Origin: Pomacea canaliculata
Lineage: Eukaryota > Mollusca > Gastropoda > Architaenioglossa > Ampullariidae
DNA length: 64,000 nucleotides
Direction of reading: 5' to 3'
Assembly: GCF_003073045.1 (NCBI RefSeq)
Contig: NC_037603.1
Location: forward strand, 19,040,192-19,104,191
Below the pieces are notes generated by a model. The model did no database searches, was not told the origin of the DNA, and saw only the letters and a list, made by a program, of their open reading frames with translations. Shown in pieces: positions 38,881-52,500 of this stretch. The translations under genes were made by a program, and so were the position numbers. Position 1 is the first letter of the stretch, and each line of letters begins with the position of its first letter.

Positions 38881-39291
38881 TTCAACAACTCAATGCTTGC
38901 TCTTTGCTTGTGGTGCCATGTGCATCACGGGTACCCCTCCTGACCCAGTTGGGTTAGAGGAAACAAGACCTTTCTCATCATTCAACATCTCTCTTTTTAT
39001 CTGCAGTAGTAACATAATCATAGCATAATTCAACCCAATTAGTTTGTTGTTGCTAATACATTCAACTGTGTTCAAACAAAGCTTTGGCATAAATTATGAA
39101 CATAGAAAAGAGTACGTTATTAAATTTATCTTATTATTTGTTTCTTGTTGGAATTTGTAAAGTCTTTTGAGTGTTTGAAGCGAGAAATGTGATATAATCC
39201 AATTGATTATTATTATGAATGTATTCATTATTTTTGACAACAGTTCACACTTAATATTTAAAGATTGAAATAATATCAAGACACAAACCAG

Positions 39292-39391
39292 NNNNNNNNN
39301 NNNNNNNNNNNNNNNNNNNNNNNNNNNNNNNNNNNNNNNNNNNNNNNNNNNNNNNNNNNNNNNNNNNNNNNNNNNNNNNNNNNNNNNNNNN
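39292..39391. other. assembly gap, 100 N
   Basis: Exactly 100 N, a conventional placeholder for a scaffold join of unknown size. Order, distance and even linkage between the two flanks should not be taken as proven. Confidence 0.99.
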
Positions 39392-42300
39392 AACCCACCG
39401 AGAGGATAAGGCACCACAATTTAATCAAGTGCTATTCTTCATAATTTGTTTTGAACAGGTGTAACTGACTATCGCACCAGTGTTTCCGAAACATGTCATA
39501 CGTTTCTAGTGCAACGACAAACTTAGACAAAAGTAAGACATTCTGTACCTACACGATTATTATGTAATAATAATTAATCCACCATGATAAGAATCGTGTA
39601 GCTCAATGATAGCACATATCTAATGTAAAATAATTAGCTACATTCTGGAAGTGTACCGTCGCAATCATTTACTAATGAACCTTACGCATCGCAAAGAAGC
39701 AACCAGAAGCAATTCGGCAGAAAACAAGTGACGCACTAGCAACCAACAAGCGTTTTGTAAGAGTCACCAAGGATAACAACCACAACTTTATAGCCAACAA
39801 GTCAGCACGAAACTCAAAGGACAACCGATAAAAGAATCCCCATGTATCAAATACAGATACTACACCTAGAATTAAAACAGCTTAAACACAAAATGAACCT
39901 TTTAACCTGAATAAATTTTACAATGCAAATAGCCTAACACGGAGCTCATTATCCCCGTTCTGTCGTTCGTTAAATCTTTTCTTTCCCACAGATGGGTATT
40001 TAGTTATTCAGTTCGCCTGAAAGCTCATGAGATTAATTTGATTAAACTGTGAATCTACGACGTTGAGCGGGGTTATGCAGTCCCATTCACTGTCCGAAGA
40101 TTGGCTGGAGTCCGTCAACCTGAACTAATACCGGAAATTAGGCGGACATGGGATACACAATTGACGTCACATTTAGGTGGCTGCTGAAAAGCGCCCAACC
40201 GAGCCACAGAAAACAAGTTCTTCGAGACGTACAACAGCTCGACGTCATTAAGGTACAACGCACTGATAAACGCGACTTGCAATCGGGTAGCGACTGGATC
40301 AAGCTTGTACATCAATCCAGAAAAAGAACTAAACTGAGCACTATGTGAAAGCAAGCAATATAAAAAAGTTAACTTTTATGAGAAAGTGAGTGATATGAAG
40401 AAGTGTTGATATAAAAAAAACTATACACATATAAGAAAAATAAGCGAGATAAAAAAAACACGCAAACTTTGCATATTGAACTTAAGTCATATCATGATTT
40501 TCTTAAAGAGTCGTTACAGTACAGAACTTTCTCAAAATAATAGTAAGAAGACTCAAGAAAGCTTATACTCTTCCACTCTTTCTCGAGATATAGAGAACAT
40601 CCACTAACTACACACTAACAAAGAGGTTAATAAACTCTAAACACTTATCGAGGAAGTGTCATGGAATACGCTTAGCTATTATGTTAATGCTAGAGTTGAA
40701 CAACCTTCCCTTATATTTAGATTTATCTTAATGAGTGTCAAGGTGTCGCGTTTGGTGTATATATACACTGAAAGGCAGGAGGAGAATAACTTTTTGGGAA
40801 ATACTACTTTGACAGAGCAAGTCAGCTCAGATATTACAAATCATTGTACTTAAAGAGACCTTAACAGGTCAAAACAGACATGACACAGCTAACTATGCAT
40901 TAGATCGATGTCTTCCTACGCAGTCCCCTTAAATTCTCAGTGCTTGCATAAGATTATAGTTGATAGCATGTAAACTCACGCTGGTATTGGTAAATAAGTA
41001 GTTGATACGTAACCCTCTCTGCTCCATGTTACTTGCTTGGAACTCTCACTGCCGCTATGTTCGTAACAGTACCGAATGTGACGCCTTGCAGGCGAAATCC
41101 ACAATCTTGGCAACTCTGTTTGGAAAGTCCGGGAATCTGGGTGGAAACAACAGTGAGCCTGTGCCTGTACAGCTGTCCAGTCCACCAACAGAGTCTCACG
41201 TGTTCAGCACCAGCAGCGTAGCAAAACGACTCCACAGCTTTTACCAAGCCTAAGTCCTACGCTTTTGTCAGACAGTCTGAGGCCTTCACAGCTATTACAG
41301 TGAAAATTGAAAAATATATGTTATGGGAGATTGACATCTACATACAAAGAAGAAGCAAATAATCACATGATAGGTATCGCATTGATTGAATAGTTGTTTG
41401 TATCAGTAACAAGAGATAGAAGCATCTACATAGATATACTACACGCTTACTCATAATTGTAAGATAATAAGTTTCGCCACATTGAGTGACCGTCCGACAA
41501 TATCATTCCTATAAACAAAATAAAAGAATCTTTCTTATGCGTTATGTTATCGAGAAAAGATCATCTCATAATGATCGCCGCGAGCTTTAGATGAATTTTC
41601 TTATTCTCCATTATATGCACTAAGAAAAAACACCACTAATTCTTAAAAATATTCCCTTTTAACGTAAAGTTTTTTCATAGTCAGTTAAAATATATAATAG
41701 ATCTTGTTATTGATAGTTCATTCAAAGAACTCTAATAATCGACTCTTAAATAAATGTAGCCTAATTGCTTTGCTAACAGGATTACTGTCCCCACGCCGCA
41801 GTCTTACCTGCCTTATCCTTTATTGCATCGCCTGCACACCTACTGTTCAGTGTATCCGAAGGCATCATTTACCGATCGCGGGAGTGTAAGCAGGGCAACA
41901 AGTACTCGTATGCTTTAGTTTCCCCACAGATTAGGCTAAGACCTCTCTAGCTTTGATACAACGCACTAGGTAACGAGTCATCCGTGTTCTATTAGGAGGC
42001 AAACACGCTCCTGTTGTTTGATGGTCACACTATTCATACATTGTATAGTGTTTTCCTAAGATTACATTTTTTTAAGTGTTTCAGTTCCTGTACGAGAATA
42101 AATTCTCAGGAAAAATGAACCTGATGAACACGGCAGGGTTTACTTCTTAAAGCGTCGTCAACAAACTAATACTTTCGCAAGCTGCACTAAGCTCACACCT
42201 CACCAAGAGACAGCACTGCTGTTGACCGATAGCAGCCACGTCATACATTTGACTTCACATCACGTTAACAATACGTGAGGTCGAGACTTTAGCAAAATCG

Positions 42301-45253
42301 ATCTGAACGCCTGGCCGTCTGTTAGTTGATTGACACCAGGGCTTGGCTCAACATCAGCAGCTACATTCTGGCCATTTGCGGTCGTTCAGTCCGACTCTCC
42401 TCCGCCAAAATAGCTGTCAGAGTCGGATGTTCTACGGCTGACCGGTGGCGACATTTAGACGCTCAACGTCCTTTCGGAATTGTCAATAACATACATCACG
42501 CAGCATATTCAACTAATCGAGCACCGGCGAGCACACAATGACGTCTTCGGAACGTCAGTTCTCAACTCAGCAAGTGTCGCAGTGCATGATGAATGCCTAG
42601 GGAGTATATCTATCTTTTTGGCCCAGAGGTGAACAAGCCAGAACCAAACAGACTAGCGATCGTCGCATAACTAGAGTATAAGTACGGCACTCTAATTCTA
42701 AGATAATCGGAGTGACGCGGTTCATAAATTAAATGAATAGGTCAAAGTAAGAATCTAAATAACTTATTGTTTTCCTTTGAATGATATAAGAGGTAGACTT
42801 TTTACTTGCACTGTAATTAAAACCTCAGATCATTAAAAAATGTAACATCGTAACATATTTCAAACTTCAACCACTTTAAAGCGCGATGTGTTTTCATTCG
42901 TACTTGATTGCAAAGAAAATATTATTGATCTATAAACTTCAAGCTGTTACAGATCAAGCACATTGAAAAAGCAGTACTACATGAAGTATTCCCAGCCTGC
43001 ATAGATAGATTCTGTAACTTTATATTGCAGGTGAGGCCAGGATCACCAACATTAACTGTTCCAATGATTGTAGAATCGATACAACGGACACATCCAAATG
43101 GTCCGGAGATGGGGTACAACAGTGGACCGTCACGTTTCAGATGGTTGACTGACGAAGGAACTGATTGATAACTGAACAGTGAGTATAAGTCTGTCGGATC
43201 GCTCAGAATCCGGACACAAAAAGGTAGAAAATAACTAATTATTTGGGACAAGTGTAAAAATGCAGCACTCTGATACATCATCCATAATGATCGTAACGGT
43301 GACTGATTAAAAAATGTCAAGATTGCCCTTTTAAAGTTAGCAGATGTATATTGAGAATCCCGGTCAAAAATCATATCTGGTCTGAATCTGACTTCATATT
43401 CAAATAAATTGATTATTTCAAAGAAAATTTTAAAACGCGATAAATTCAAGCCTGAACATAAAGGATGTATAAAAATAGACTTTCATATATTTTTTTCTAT
43501 TTTAAATATTTTTTATCCTTCATATATCAGCTTTGTGTTTTATTTATTTCTTTTCTAGCATTAATGACTCAACATGCACTGCTTCTGGAATGTCCAGCTA
43601 AAACGCAACGCTTGGGTATATCCATTTCACCGGGTGAAATAACAGCGGCTGTGCTGTCAGCTCCATACGGTCCACTACGAGTTGTTCGTAGACACCGAGT
43701 GTGCCAAGACCGATCACTGTAGTTACCCGCCAGGTGGATCCAGCTAGCGTTTGCGAGTTTAATTCATAATTTGCAATGGTCTAAAAAATTCGTTTTTCAT
43801 TGGGACAACACGTATCACCGAGATCAAGCCTTCTTATGGTATGAGCAATGTACTTTCGGCAAACAAGTTCTATCTTATAGTTCCACGTAGTCATAAACCG
43901 TTTTGACCTCCAAAGCCATTGGTAATATGTGACCTTTAGACACAACTAAAACTGGTCATATTCGTTGCCCATGTTAAAAAAGGAGCTTTAAGATCTTTAC
44001 TCATTCGACGTAGGCAATAACTGTGGTCTCCGCTAGCCAAAATCAATTTACACATAATCAAACAGCGAATCGGAGCTCTAGCAGTGTTTTAGAACGCACC
44101 AAGACATGAAAGATTTCAGAATGTATTTGGATACTCTTTTCTCATCATTTTGGGTAGATAATACCCTAATCTTCGATAAGACCAATATAAAGTTTCTTTG
44201 CAACCTTGTGTGTAACCTGTAGTATTTCATAAGCGACTATACGAAGTCAAATAAAATTGCAAGGTTATCATCACTTGCGTGCAATCTCAAAAAATTAATT
44301 TCACATGTCAGCGAAGGTAACTGATAAGCTTGACTCCGGTTTTCGGTATACTTATCTGAATATAATTTAATTATGTTCTTTATTACATGTGATATTCCAG
44401 TCCAGAACCATTAGTTATATTTCAACCGGCAGACGAATAAGATTTTGTTTTGTATACAAAGGTAACAACGCTGATTTCTTTATGGATGAGAGTTAAAGAA
44501 ATAAAAGGAGCACAGCAGTTACACATAGTAACGTTGTTACAAAAAAAAATTTCTTTACAGCGGACTTTGCTCTTCGTCCAAAACCGTATTCCTGACGTAC
44601 CCGTAAGAACCTTGTGGGACCTACATCCAGTGTGCTGAGGCCAACATCATTGCCATACCAGGCATTCCGCAAAAGTCACATCCAGCACACCTCAAACACC
44701 ACAGCTAACTTAGCTTTCAAGAGATCCCTGAAACACTCACGCCGGAATCAGTGCCATGCACATATCCGACATAGTAAGTATGAATTCATCGGGAAACTCT
44801 CAAGACTAGACTTTACTTCTGCTGCCTGTCTCGCTCTTAACAGGGCAGGCTGGTCTTGTATACACATTGCTTAGCTTGCTGACAGAATGAAAAACACACC
44901 TACCTTACCCCACCGTCACCCTATCCGCCAGAAAAGAAAATCGAGGAATGGCCCGCAACGTTAAATATCGAACAACAGCAACAACAACAACAACAACAAC
45001 AACAACAAACCTCACAGTCATACAACATCCATATGTCTATTTTGCAATACCTGCAGTGTAATCTGTGGTTATACATACATAAGCGGATGTGGCAATAAAT
45101 CTACTGCTGGACTGTAGAACTCACTTCCTTTTTTATGTCCATTTATCCAGACGACCATAAACCTTACCAGCCACCAGCAACACAATACGAAAGATCTAAT
45201 CGTAAATACAAGACTTTCCAAATGTCTTTCAAAATCCACCGGGAGACTACTAC
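39392..45253. other. region after the gap, no gene assigned
   Basis: AT-rich and almost without long microsatellites. At 43,560-43,735 a T-rich acceptor (TTTCTTTTCTAG) precedes 170 bases that are open in several frames on both strands, and 42,922-43,449 is open on the minus strand (176 codons). Neither could be matched to a family. An (AAC)n run lies at about 44,971-45,009. Confidence 0.35.
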
Positions 45254-45921
45254 ATCTGCAGCAAGAATGAGCTCCCATCCTGCGTTGTGTCTCGAGGTGT
45301 TTCAATGACAAGACGCACGTAAACAATGTAAACTTCTAAAGAAGCAATGGGAAATGCCATTTTCTAAGAATGATACATTTATAGCATATATTTTAATGTT
45401 TTATTGCAGTTTATCTTTGCTCGTTTTGCTAACCTGTGCAATCTGATCCTTCCGTGTACAAAAGCGCTCTGTCTTTTCTGGCGTGACTGTGATGGTGCCC
45501 TTGAGGGCAGAAATATACAGCTCAACGGAGAAATACATTGCAAAGTCATGAATCATCATGCTGCTCTCTGTTTTTAATTCCGAAAACATTCATACAGATT
45601 AGAGACTGATATCCACGTAGGAATTCCGAGGGATAGTACATGTAGACGAAAGGGTATACCAGTAGATCAGACTGCTATGACAGGATCCGCGTTTATGTTT
45701 GATACAAGGTCACATATGAAAGTGATCATGGTAGAAACACAAAAGATACTAGCAATCTTTGAATCTCTGGAAATCGAGACCTGCACATGTTCGGCATAGA
45801 ATGAGAAAACACTACTGGAGATGGTTTCTTTGGAGGAGAAGAACTCTCTAATAATCTTGTGCACATCAGCATCACCACTATCATCAGTTTCCAGTGTGTG
45901 TGTGTGTAAATGCGGTCGCAT
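45254..45921 (-). CDS. cluster of three minus-strand open segments (possible exons)
   Basis: Read on the minus strand, three segments look coding. First, 45,921 to 45,667 encodes a stretch with DDSGDADVHKIIREFFSSKE. Second, 45,589 to 45,434 (with ELKTESSMMIHDFAMYFSVE) ends at CACAG|GTTAGC. Third, 45,360 to 45,254 (MAFPIASLEVYIVYVRLVIE) ends at CAGAT|GTAGTA. Composition is balanced and not repeat-driven. Acceptors between the segments are weak and the phases were not reconciled, so this may be a decayed gene or a mobile-element relic. No family recognised. Confidence 0.25.
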
Positions 45922-47325
45922 GCTGTAGTGTCAATGAGGAAGGCTGACTCTATTTTTCCCCATCATCGCTCATTATTTCTTGCTACCATATTTAGAAAAC
46001 ATTGACAACATTTAAATTATTCAGTCTATATGCATTTTTTCTATTATTTAGATATAGCTAAATTTTACCGACATATCACTTCAGCTTAAAAGTGATTAAA
46101 TGTAAAGGAATAAAGATGTCAACACAGAATTAACCTTGGTTTCCCTACTTGCCCATTGACGTTTGTTTGTGGGTGTGTTCTTCAGACTGCAGAATTGAAC
46201 AAGTCAACTTTTAATTCAAAATACTTTTCGAAATGCCTTTAAATTACAAATAGCTTGTCAGACAGCCAGATTTCATACAATTATGCAAGAGAACCCAAAA
46301 GATATGTAGAGAATGGAAAGTGGATGTAACTGCGAGTACTGAGCGCGAGATGTCAGGTTTAACAATCGCACAAACATATATATAAATGTAATTTTTTTTG
46401 GACTAAAATTTATCCATTTGAATGAAGGGGATGAATGTGATGAAGAAATGATGTGTGACGAAATTATGGCATCTATTAAATATCCTAAATGATAAAGTTG
46501 CTTATATCTTTGACTTGATACTAGATATCTCTGCTGCCCATTTTTAGTTTTTCCAATTTGTCTTTTGTAGATTTATTCATCCATATTTCTCTCTTGAAAC
46601 AGTACCACGAGGCATGGTGAGAGCCGTATACATAATATCTATTACTTAAGAAAGGTAAGCATACATTAACCAAACAATATTCCTATTAAACATTTGCAGT
46701 AAATTATCCAGTTCATCAAGCAAGCGCCTATCTGAGTCAAAGACAACAGCATATTACATGAAACGGAATTTAGCAATGACCACTCAACAGGAGACCACAT
46801 TTTCACTCTGTTTGCGACGGCCAAACACTTCATCACATGTCATAAGAAAATTATAAATTACATTCATAAACTTCTGTAAAGCTTTTGACCTCTTATTGTG
46901 GCAGGTTATTAGAAAAAAAGGGTATTAAGAGAAAGATACTACCTTCTAGACCCGATCTGCTTTAGAAACAGTTTGGGGTTTGGGAAACTCAGGAGGTGGA
47001 AGACCATGATAATTTCTTCGAGCGTACAAAAAAAGTTAGTTAATTGATTTTTTTAATAGACCTGGCACGATCACATGTCTAGCAGCGACATCTTTGCTAT
47101 AAACAGACTTGTAAAATTTTTGCATTACCCTTAAACCTTATTTTGACTGTATTCTTAATAAACACTTACGAAATAATTTGTTTCGATTAGTGCTTCTCAA
47201 ATCCATCCTCATGAATATAGATATTCTTCTCCGAACTCCCAATTCTTTCAATGCCCCTTATGTCACTCGATGATGTGAAATTATGATATACTGCATTAGG
47301 GACCTTAAATGCTTAAGGAAATATT

Positions 47326-47383
<58 letters not shown>

Positions 47384-48540
47384 TCAGATTGAGTACACCT
47401 AAGAATAGCCTCAGGCTGCGAGGTCTACAATCAGAAACATAAATAAATAGGAAAAGATGCTTTTGTTCCCCTATATCCTGAAACTTCAGTGTATTGTATC
47501 CATGTTCATTCATCCGAACCAAGCCTAATCTCTCTTGCTCTATCACTTTGGAGTTTTAAGAAACCAGACACTTGTATGCGTACTTAGATGTTATCCATGG
47601 AATGAGGAAGACATAGCATGAGAGAAAGACGAGGCATAGAGTTTCTCACTAGACATTGATACTTGCATAAAATATTTTAGGATTATTACCAACAGTGTGT
47701 GGGTGTGTGCATTTTTCTTTTTTTTTTTTTTTTCTATCTTCCTTTCGTTATCGCCTTTTTTTTAACTCGCTATCTCTCGCTTTCTTCGTTTCTATTTCAT
47801 TCTTCCTGCTGTGGAGAAGACGAGACGATTGGTTGACACCAGCGTTAAGTACAGATAAACTTTTGTACCCGGGTTAGCACACTCAATCACAGCAGGAGTA
47901 AGGCGCATGTCACTGACTCACCTGACAAAGCCTTGACGGTGAGTATATCCGGCTAAACTGTAGTAGAAATAAAACTAGGTGAAAATAATATTTTTATATA
48001 AAGCTTGGAGATTAGATTAGGAAAAGATAAAGAAACTAGATAAGATAAAAATGAAGAGACTGGATTAGTTAAAGAGGAGGAAACTAGGTTAGACAGTACT
48101 AACCTTGTTTTCAAGAAAGTGAGAAAACGAAAGAAGAAAAGATATTTTGCAAAGAACTGGCGGTAACTGCCTTTCACCTGTATAAGTCGTAGGAGGCGTC
48201 TTGCCTCTGTAGTTACAAAGATTAGTTATGATTAGAAATCATACCCGCGGGTATCATGTTGTATTAACTTACATTCTTTGCAACTGCTTGGTAACTACGA
48301 CTCCAGGGGCACAGCAGCCTCTACAGTCTGAAAGATGCTTCGCACCTGCAAAGACTATAGCCTTCCCTTTGAAGGAGAACGGGAGTGCAACATTTTTTCT
48401 TTATAATCGGGTGGAGTTCATTTTAAAATAGACAGGCACCAGGGTGTCACTCGAGGGAAAACATTAAGAGCAACGTCCATGTTCTAATAGAAGACACTTT
48501 TCGTTGAAACCTGCAACTTGACTCTGACATAAAATACCCC
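45922..48540. other. intergenic upstream of mucin gene 1
   Basis: AT-rich. Contains (AAC)n at 47,328-47,384 and a poly-T run at about 47,719-47,733. A short segment ending in a GACG|GTGAGT donor at 47,940 could be a remote 5' untranslated exon of gene 1. No coding domain seen. Confidence 0.4.
47328..47384. repeat. (AAC)n microsatellite
   Basis: About 19 perfect AAC triplets. The leucine-only antisense frame is an artefact of the repeat. Confidence 0.95.
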
Positions 48541-48907
48541 GGGTATATATATATATCCGACATGTTAGAGATTCAGAAGTCGTCCCCCAAGACGACAGTC
48601 AGAAAAAAATGTCCTAAGTCAAGCATACCGAGACCTTGATGTAGGTAACACATGATCACGCCTGCAGAAAACACATTAAAAGCGGCTGCCAATCCCTGCA
48701 GCGAAGTATTTCACGGTAGGCTCATGGCATGACATTGATATCATCCCTCCCCAACCCCATTTCCTTACCTGCGAGTTTCATTTGCTGGCCTCAGTGACAT
48801 CACACGAGGAGGGTCACTCATTCCAATCTTTCTGAGCGAGGTGGGCTTCGGAACAGAGCCTTACTGGTTCGAGGTTGACAGACAGGAGAAGCTGAGAGGT
48901 TATCAAG
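48541..48907 (+). promoter_or_regulatory. candidate promoter and 5' untranslated exon of mucin gene 1
   Basis: A TATA-like run (TATATATATATAT, 48,544-48,556) lies upstream of a stretch ending in a strong donor TCAAG|GTAAGT at 48,908. No long open frame lies between them, so this could be a non-coding first exon leading to the coding exon at 49,440. The link is inferred from position only. Confidence 0.25.
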
Positions 48908-49439
48908 GTAAGTAGAAGACAGTGGTGTTGACGGCTAGTCGTGGTAGGTAGAAGACAGAGCGTGCTGCGTTTATCAGGGTATGTAAAAGCAGCGGGTGTT
49001 GAGGGTTCGTGATTTGTATCTTGACTTAATTTTATTTCCGTATTTTTATTGGAAACTTTCTTGCTTGTATGAATGTAAGTGGTTGAGTTAGTGGTGTTGT
49101 AAAGATCAACAAAACATTCCATTGCGCCAACGGATCCGTTAGTCCCATCTATGTGTATCCTTTGTCCCTTCACAATCAGGCTTTGTGGGGTGTGAAGGTG
49201 GGAAGGCAACAAAGAAAACCTGAGTGGACAAGCTTGCCACTGCTACTGTGTGGAAGGAAGAAATGTTACATGTATGTAATTGTATATGCAAGTGGAAAAT
49301 AAACACCCTATTGATGTCTGCCATCACTATTAACAACAGTGCACGGCATGATAGATCACCTATCGAGTGAAAAAAGAGAATCGGGTTAGAGGTCAGGACG
49401 ACTAGCGTGGGCACGCCTTGTACTACAGACATCACCACC

Positions 49440-49536
49440 ATGGAAGCCAGCTACAAATCAAATTTCAGCAACACTACAGACACCACCACCATGAAAGCAA
49501 GCAACAAATCAAATGTCAGCAACGCCAATAGTGACG
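49440..49536 (+). other. gene 1 first coding exon with internal 51-bp duplication
   Basis: The exon and the bases before it contain two head-to-tail 51-bp units (about 49,422-49,472 and 49,473-49,523). Each has CACCACCATG, so the start codon itself is duplicated, and the second Met is residue 18. Both units encode a T-T-M-x-A-S-x-K-S-N-x-S-N pattern. The donor is GTAAGC (phase 1). Confidence 0.75.
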
Positions 49537-52500
49537 GTAAGCACGGCGATGTGTAAATTTCAGGCAGTATTCATCATCATCGTCGTCGTCGTCGTCGTCG
49601 TCGTCATCATCGCATCATATAGTTAAAGTTGTATGTTTCGTAGTTCATAGATCATTCTACTCACTAGAGGACACGATGATGACACGAAGAACAAAAATGA
49701 TGCTGACGGTAACGATAAGGGGAGAATAAGGACGATGACGATGATGTTGATGACGATAATGATAACCACGACTATGATGATGATGAGGATCTCATTTTTT
49801 TCTGACGATTTTAGTGTACAGCAAGATCGACAACTGGAACAGAGGCAGTGCCAGAAGTCTGCAGGAAAGTGTGGAGTTGTCGTCATTAGGTTCTCAGCAC
49901 AGGTGAGTCCAGTTTATAATTACATTGTAATGAGGTATGATCATGATCGAACAATAAACAACACAAACAAGGATGCATATCGCTGGCTCATCCAACATGT
50001 TTGTGATTGTTGTTACCGGTAGTTTCACGCCTTTATATGTCCTTTATCCAATCTTTGATCCATCCTCTCCCCATCCAAGCTTTTCAGGGAATAGCCACGT
50101 GACTAGTTCCCCAGCCTCAGAGTCCAGAACCGCACCTTGCGGGTCAGAGGTCAGGACCCCCTACCCTCTAAGCTAACTCAACTATCGAATGGGCAAAACG
50201 AATAAAATAAAAGAGCGGTCTTTAAGACCACACCTCAAAAACTGACACTCATCAAACTATCTTTTGTTTGTTTGTTTGTTGTTAACAGGAGAGATAATCC
50301 TGTAACCTTTGACACTTGGTCGTCAGCGAACGACTACAGCCAGTCTGCAAGTAAAAGACGAGTTTGTTGCAAACAGAAGTCGACGGTCGTGCTGGTGATG
50401 TTGATATTGATAATCGTCGGTGCTATTTCAGGAGGCATTGCCTACAATGAGTTAAAGAGTGAGTGAGATACCTTTAATATTTTAAACATTTTTATGTATA
50501 CACTCGATATTACAAATTGTAATCTGTGTTTGTCTTCCTGTGCTTAATCACAAGTCGTTTTCAAAATTACAAGGAAGGGGGTGGGTCAGATTAAAACTTC
50601 TTGAACTCTTTGACTTTCTGCGTAGCTAAAACGTGTTTACCACTTTTTTTTACCCATTTCTTTCTGCTTTGCTTTAATAAAAATTGTTTAGATTACCACT
50701 CTTTTACCCACTTTGTAATGTTTTTTAATATTACGAAATATTTAAATTACAAAGTTTAGAATTAAAAAGCGAGGACTACTTGTCTCGTTGCAGATCGTTC
50801 TACGTCTACAGCTCCAGGTTAGTGAAGTCGAATAAGGATCAGAAAGACTTTGATTGTTAGTCAGGTAACTAAAAAAAATACTGAACATAGAAAAAATTCT
50901 TTAGAAGCAGAGAGCGGCTGAAGGAAAAGACTGGACTACATTTTAGAGAACATACCGTTCTCTAGATACAGTGGATCACTTACAGTTTGTTGCACCACCA
51001 ATACCTTTACCTATCTGACCAAAGGTTGTTATGGCGAAATACCAGAAGCAAAACAAAAATGAAATATACTAAAAACCTGCATCTCTAAAACTTTTTGGTA
51101 AGCGTTTACTACATTGTCTTCATTGTTTATCTCCTTAGAGACGAAAAAATTCAACAATAACAATAATGAACGTGGATAATTCCGTAATTCACAGAAATAA
51201 GTGACGCGATTGTTTGAAACTGTTGTAGCCCTCGACTAGAGGTCATTATTAATCTCTTATCTGTTTATATTTACTTCTTTAAGTTTTGTAGTACAGCATA
51301 TTGTTTACATTACGATGTTCAGCGTTCACGTAATCACCACTTGCGGTTTATTGCAGGTGAAGGACAAAAATACTGGGTCAGCAGAGGTAAGAAAATGTGT
51401 AACTGTAAACGTTTTTTGCCATACCTAAAACAGTAGAAATATGAACATCTTGAGGTAGACACACACACATACACACTAGCAAGCTCTCTAAATCGGAGGA
51501 GAAAAACGCCGCTTGAAGACAGGGCAATGACTTAAACGATTTCTTCAGAAAAAAGGAATGATCTGTTCTTTGTCGGTTCCACTCGAAGGCTTCCCCTAAA
51601 GGTCACTTATCTTTGTCTGTATTTATTTCGAGTGTTTACTTCCAAAAAATGCTAAAATCAAAGCAGAAGACCGCTTACACTAACGACGCATTTAAAGCTG
51701 GACGCCATGGTCACGTGATCCAACTGGTGCCAATGCTGGTGCAGTAACGTACATTTTTGTTGGAAGATCAAGATGTGAATACACACCTTTTCTTCACTCA
51801 CACACACACACACAACGGAAGTAGAGGAAACTGGAGTATTCGGACAAAACCATGACAGACGGTGACAGGCGCTGCAACCACCGCCATTTTATGTAATCTG
51901 CAATAATAATCAGGAACATGGTATTATTCCCTGAATTAGGCTTCCTTTTGTCTTTAAACTACGTATAATTATCAGCTTTTTTCTGTCTTTCCGTCTTTTC
52001 TTTTCTTTCGTTCATTGGTTACACTTATATTCTATCCTAACGGCATTTTTCCTAAGGTGGAGCTTTCATGTTACTCAAATGTTTATTATTGTTACTAGTT
52101 ACTCTTGTACATTAGGGGTGGGTTTTAATTCTGCTTTACTTTGTGTGTATAACAAATAACCACCACCTCCCTTGTCTTTATTTGTTTTGCAGGTCGCGTC
52201 ACCACGTTGGTGAATGACTCCTTCCTTCCTGCAATGGCCAACAGCTCTTCCACCGAATTCAAGGAATTCAACAAGAAACTGTGTTACAGTGTGAGTTAAA
52301 GCTAGGTAAAGCATTAGTAGACAAGAATGAAAATACTGACAAAATTAAATAAGCTCAGTATGTCAAGAGGCAGGCAAACAAAATGAAAATACCAAAATAG
52401 ACAAAGGGAGATAATTTGTGAAACTAGGAGTGTAGGATCGACAGAGGGAGGAAAGAGGAGGAGAGAGAAAGAGAAAAAGGACGATAGAAAGAAAGAAGAA

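Noticed and set aside
41002-41253. Overlapping open frames on both strands near 41.1 kb
   Set aside because: Three frames are open at once over a short GC-richer patch; none has recognisable motifs or good splice borders.
42922-43449. Minus-strand frame of 176 codons
   Set aside because: Its C-terminal half looks somewhat coding (cysteines, GPFGCVRC), but I could not match a family or find consistent splice sites, and its first half is AT-rich and low in information.
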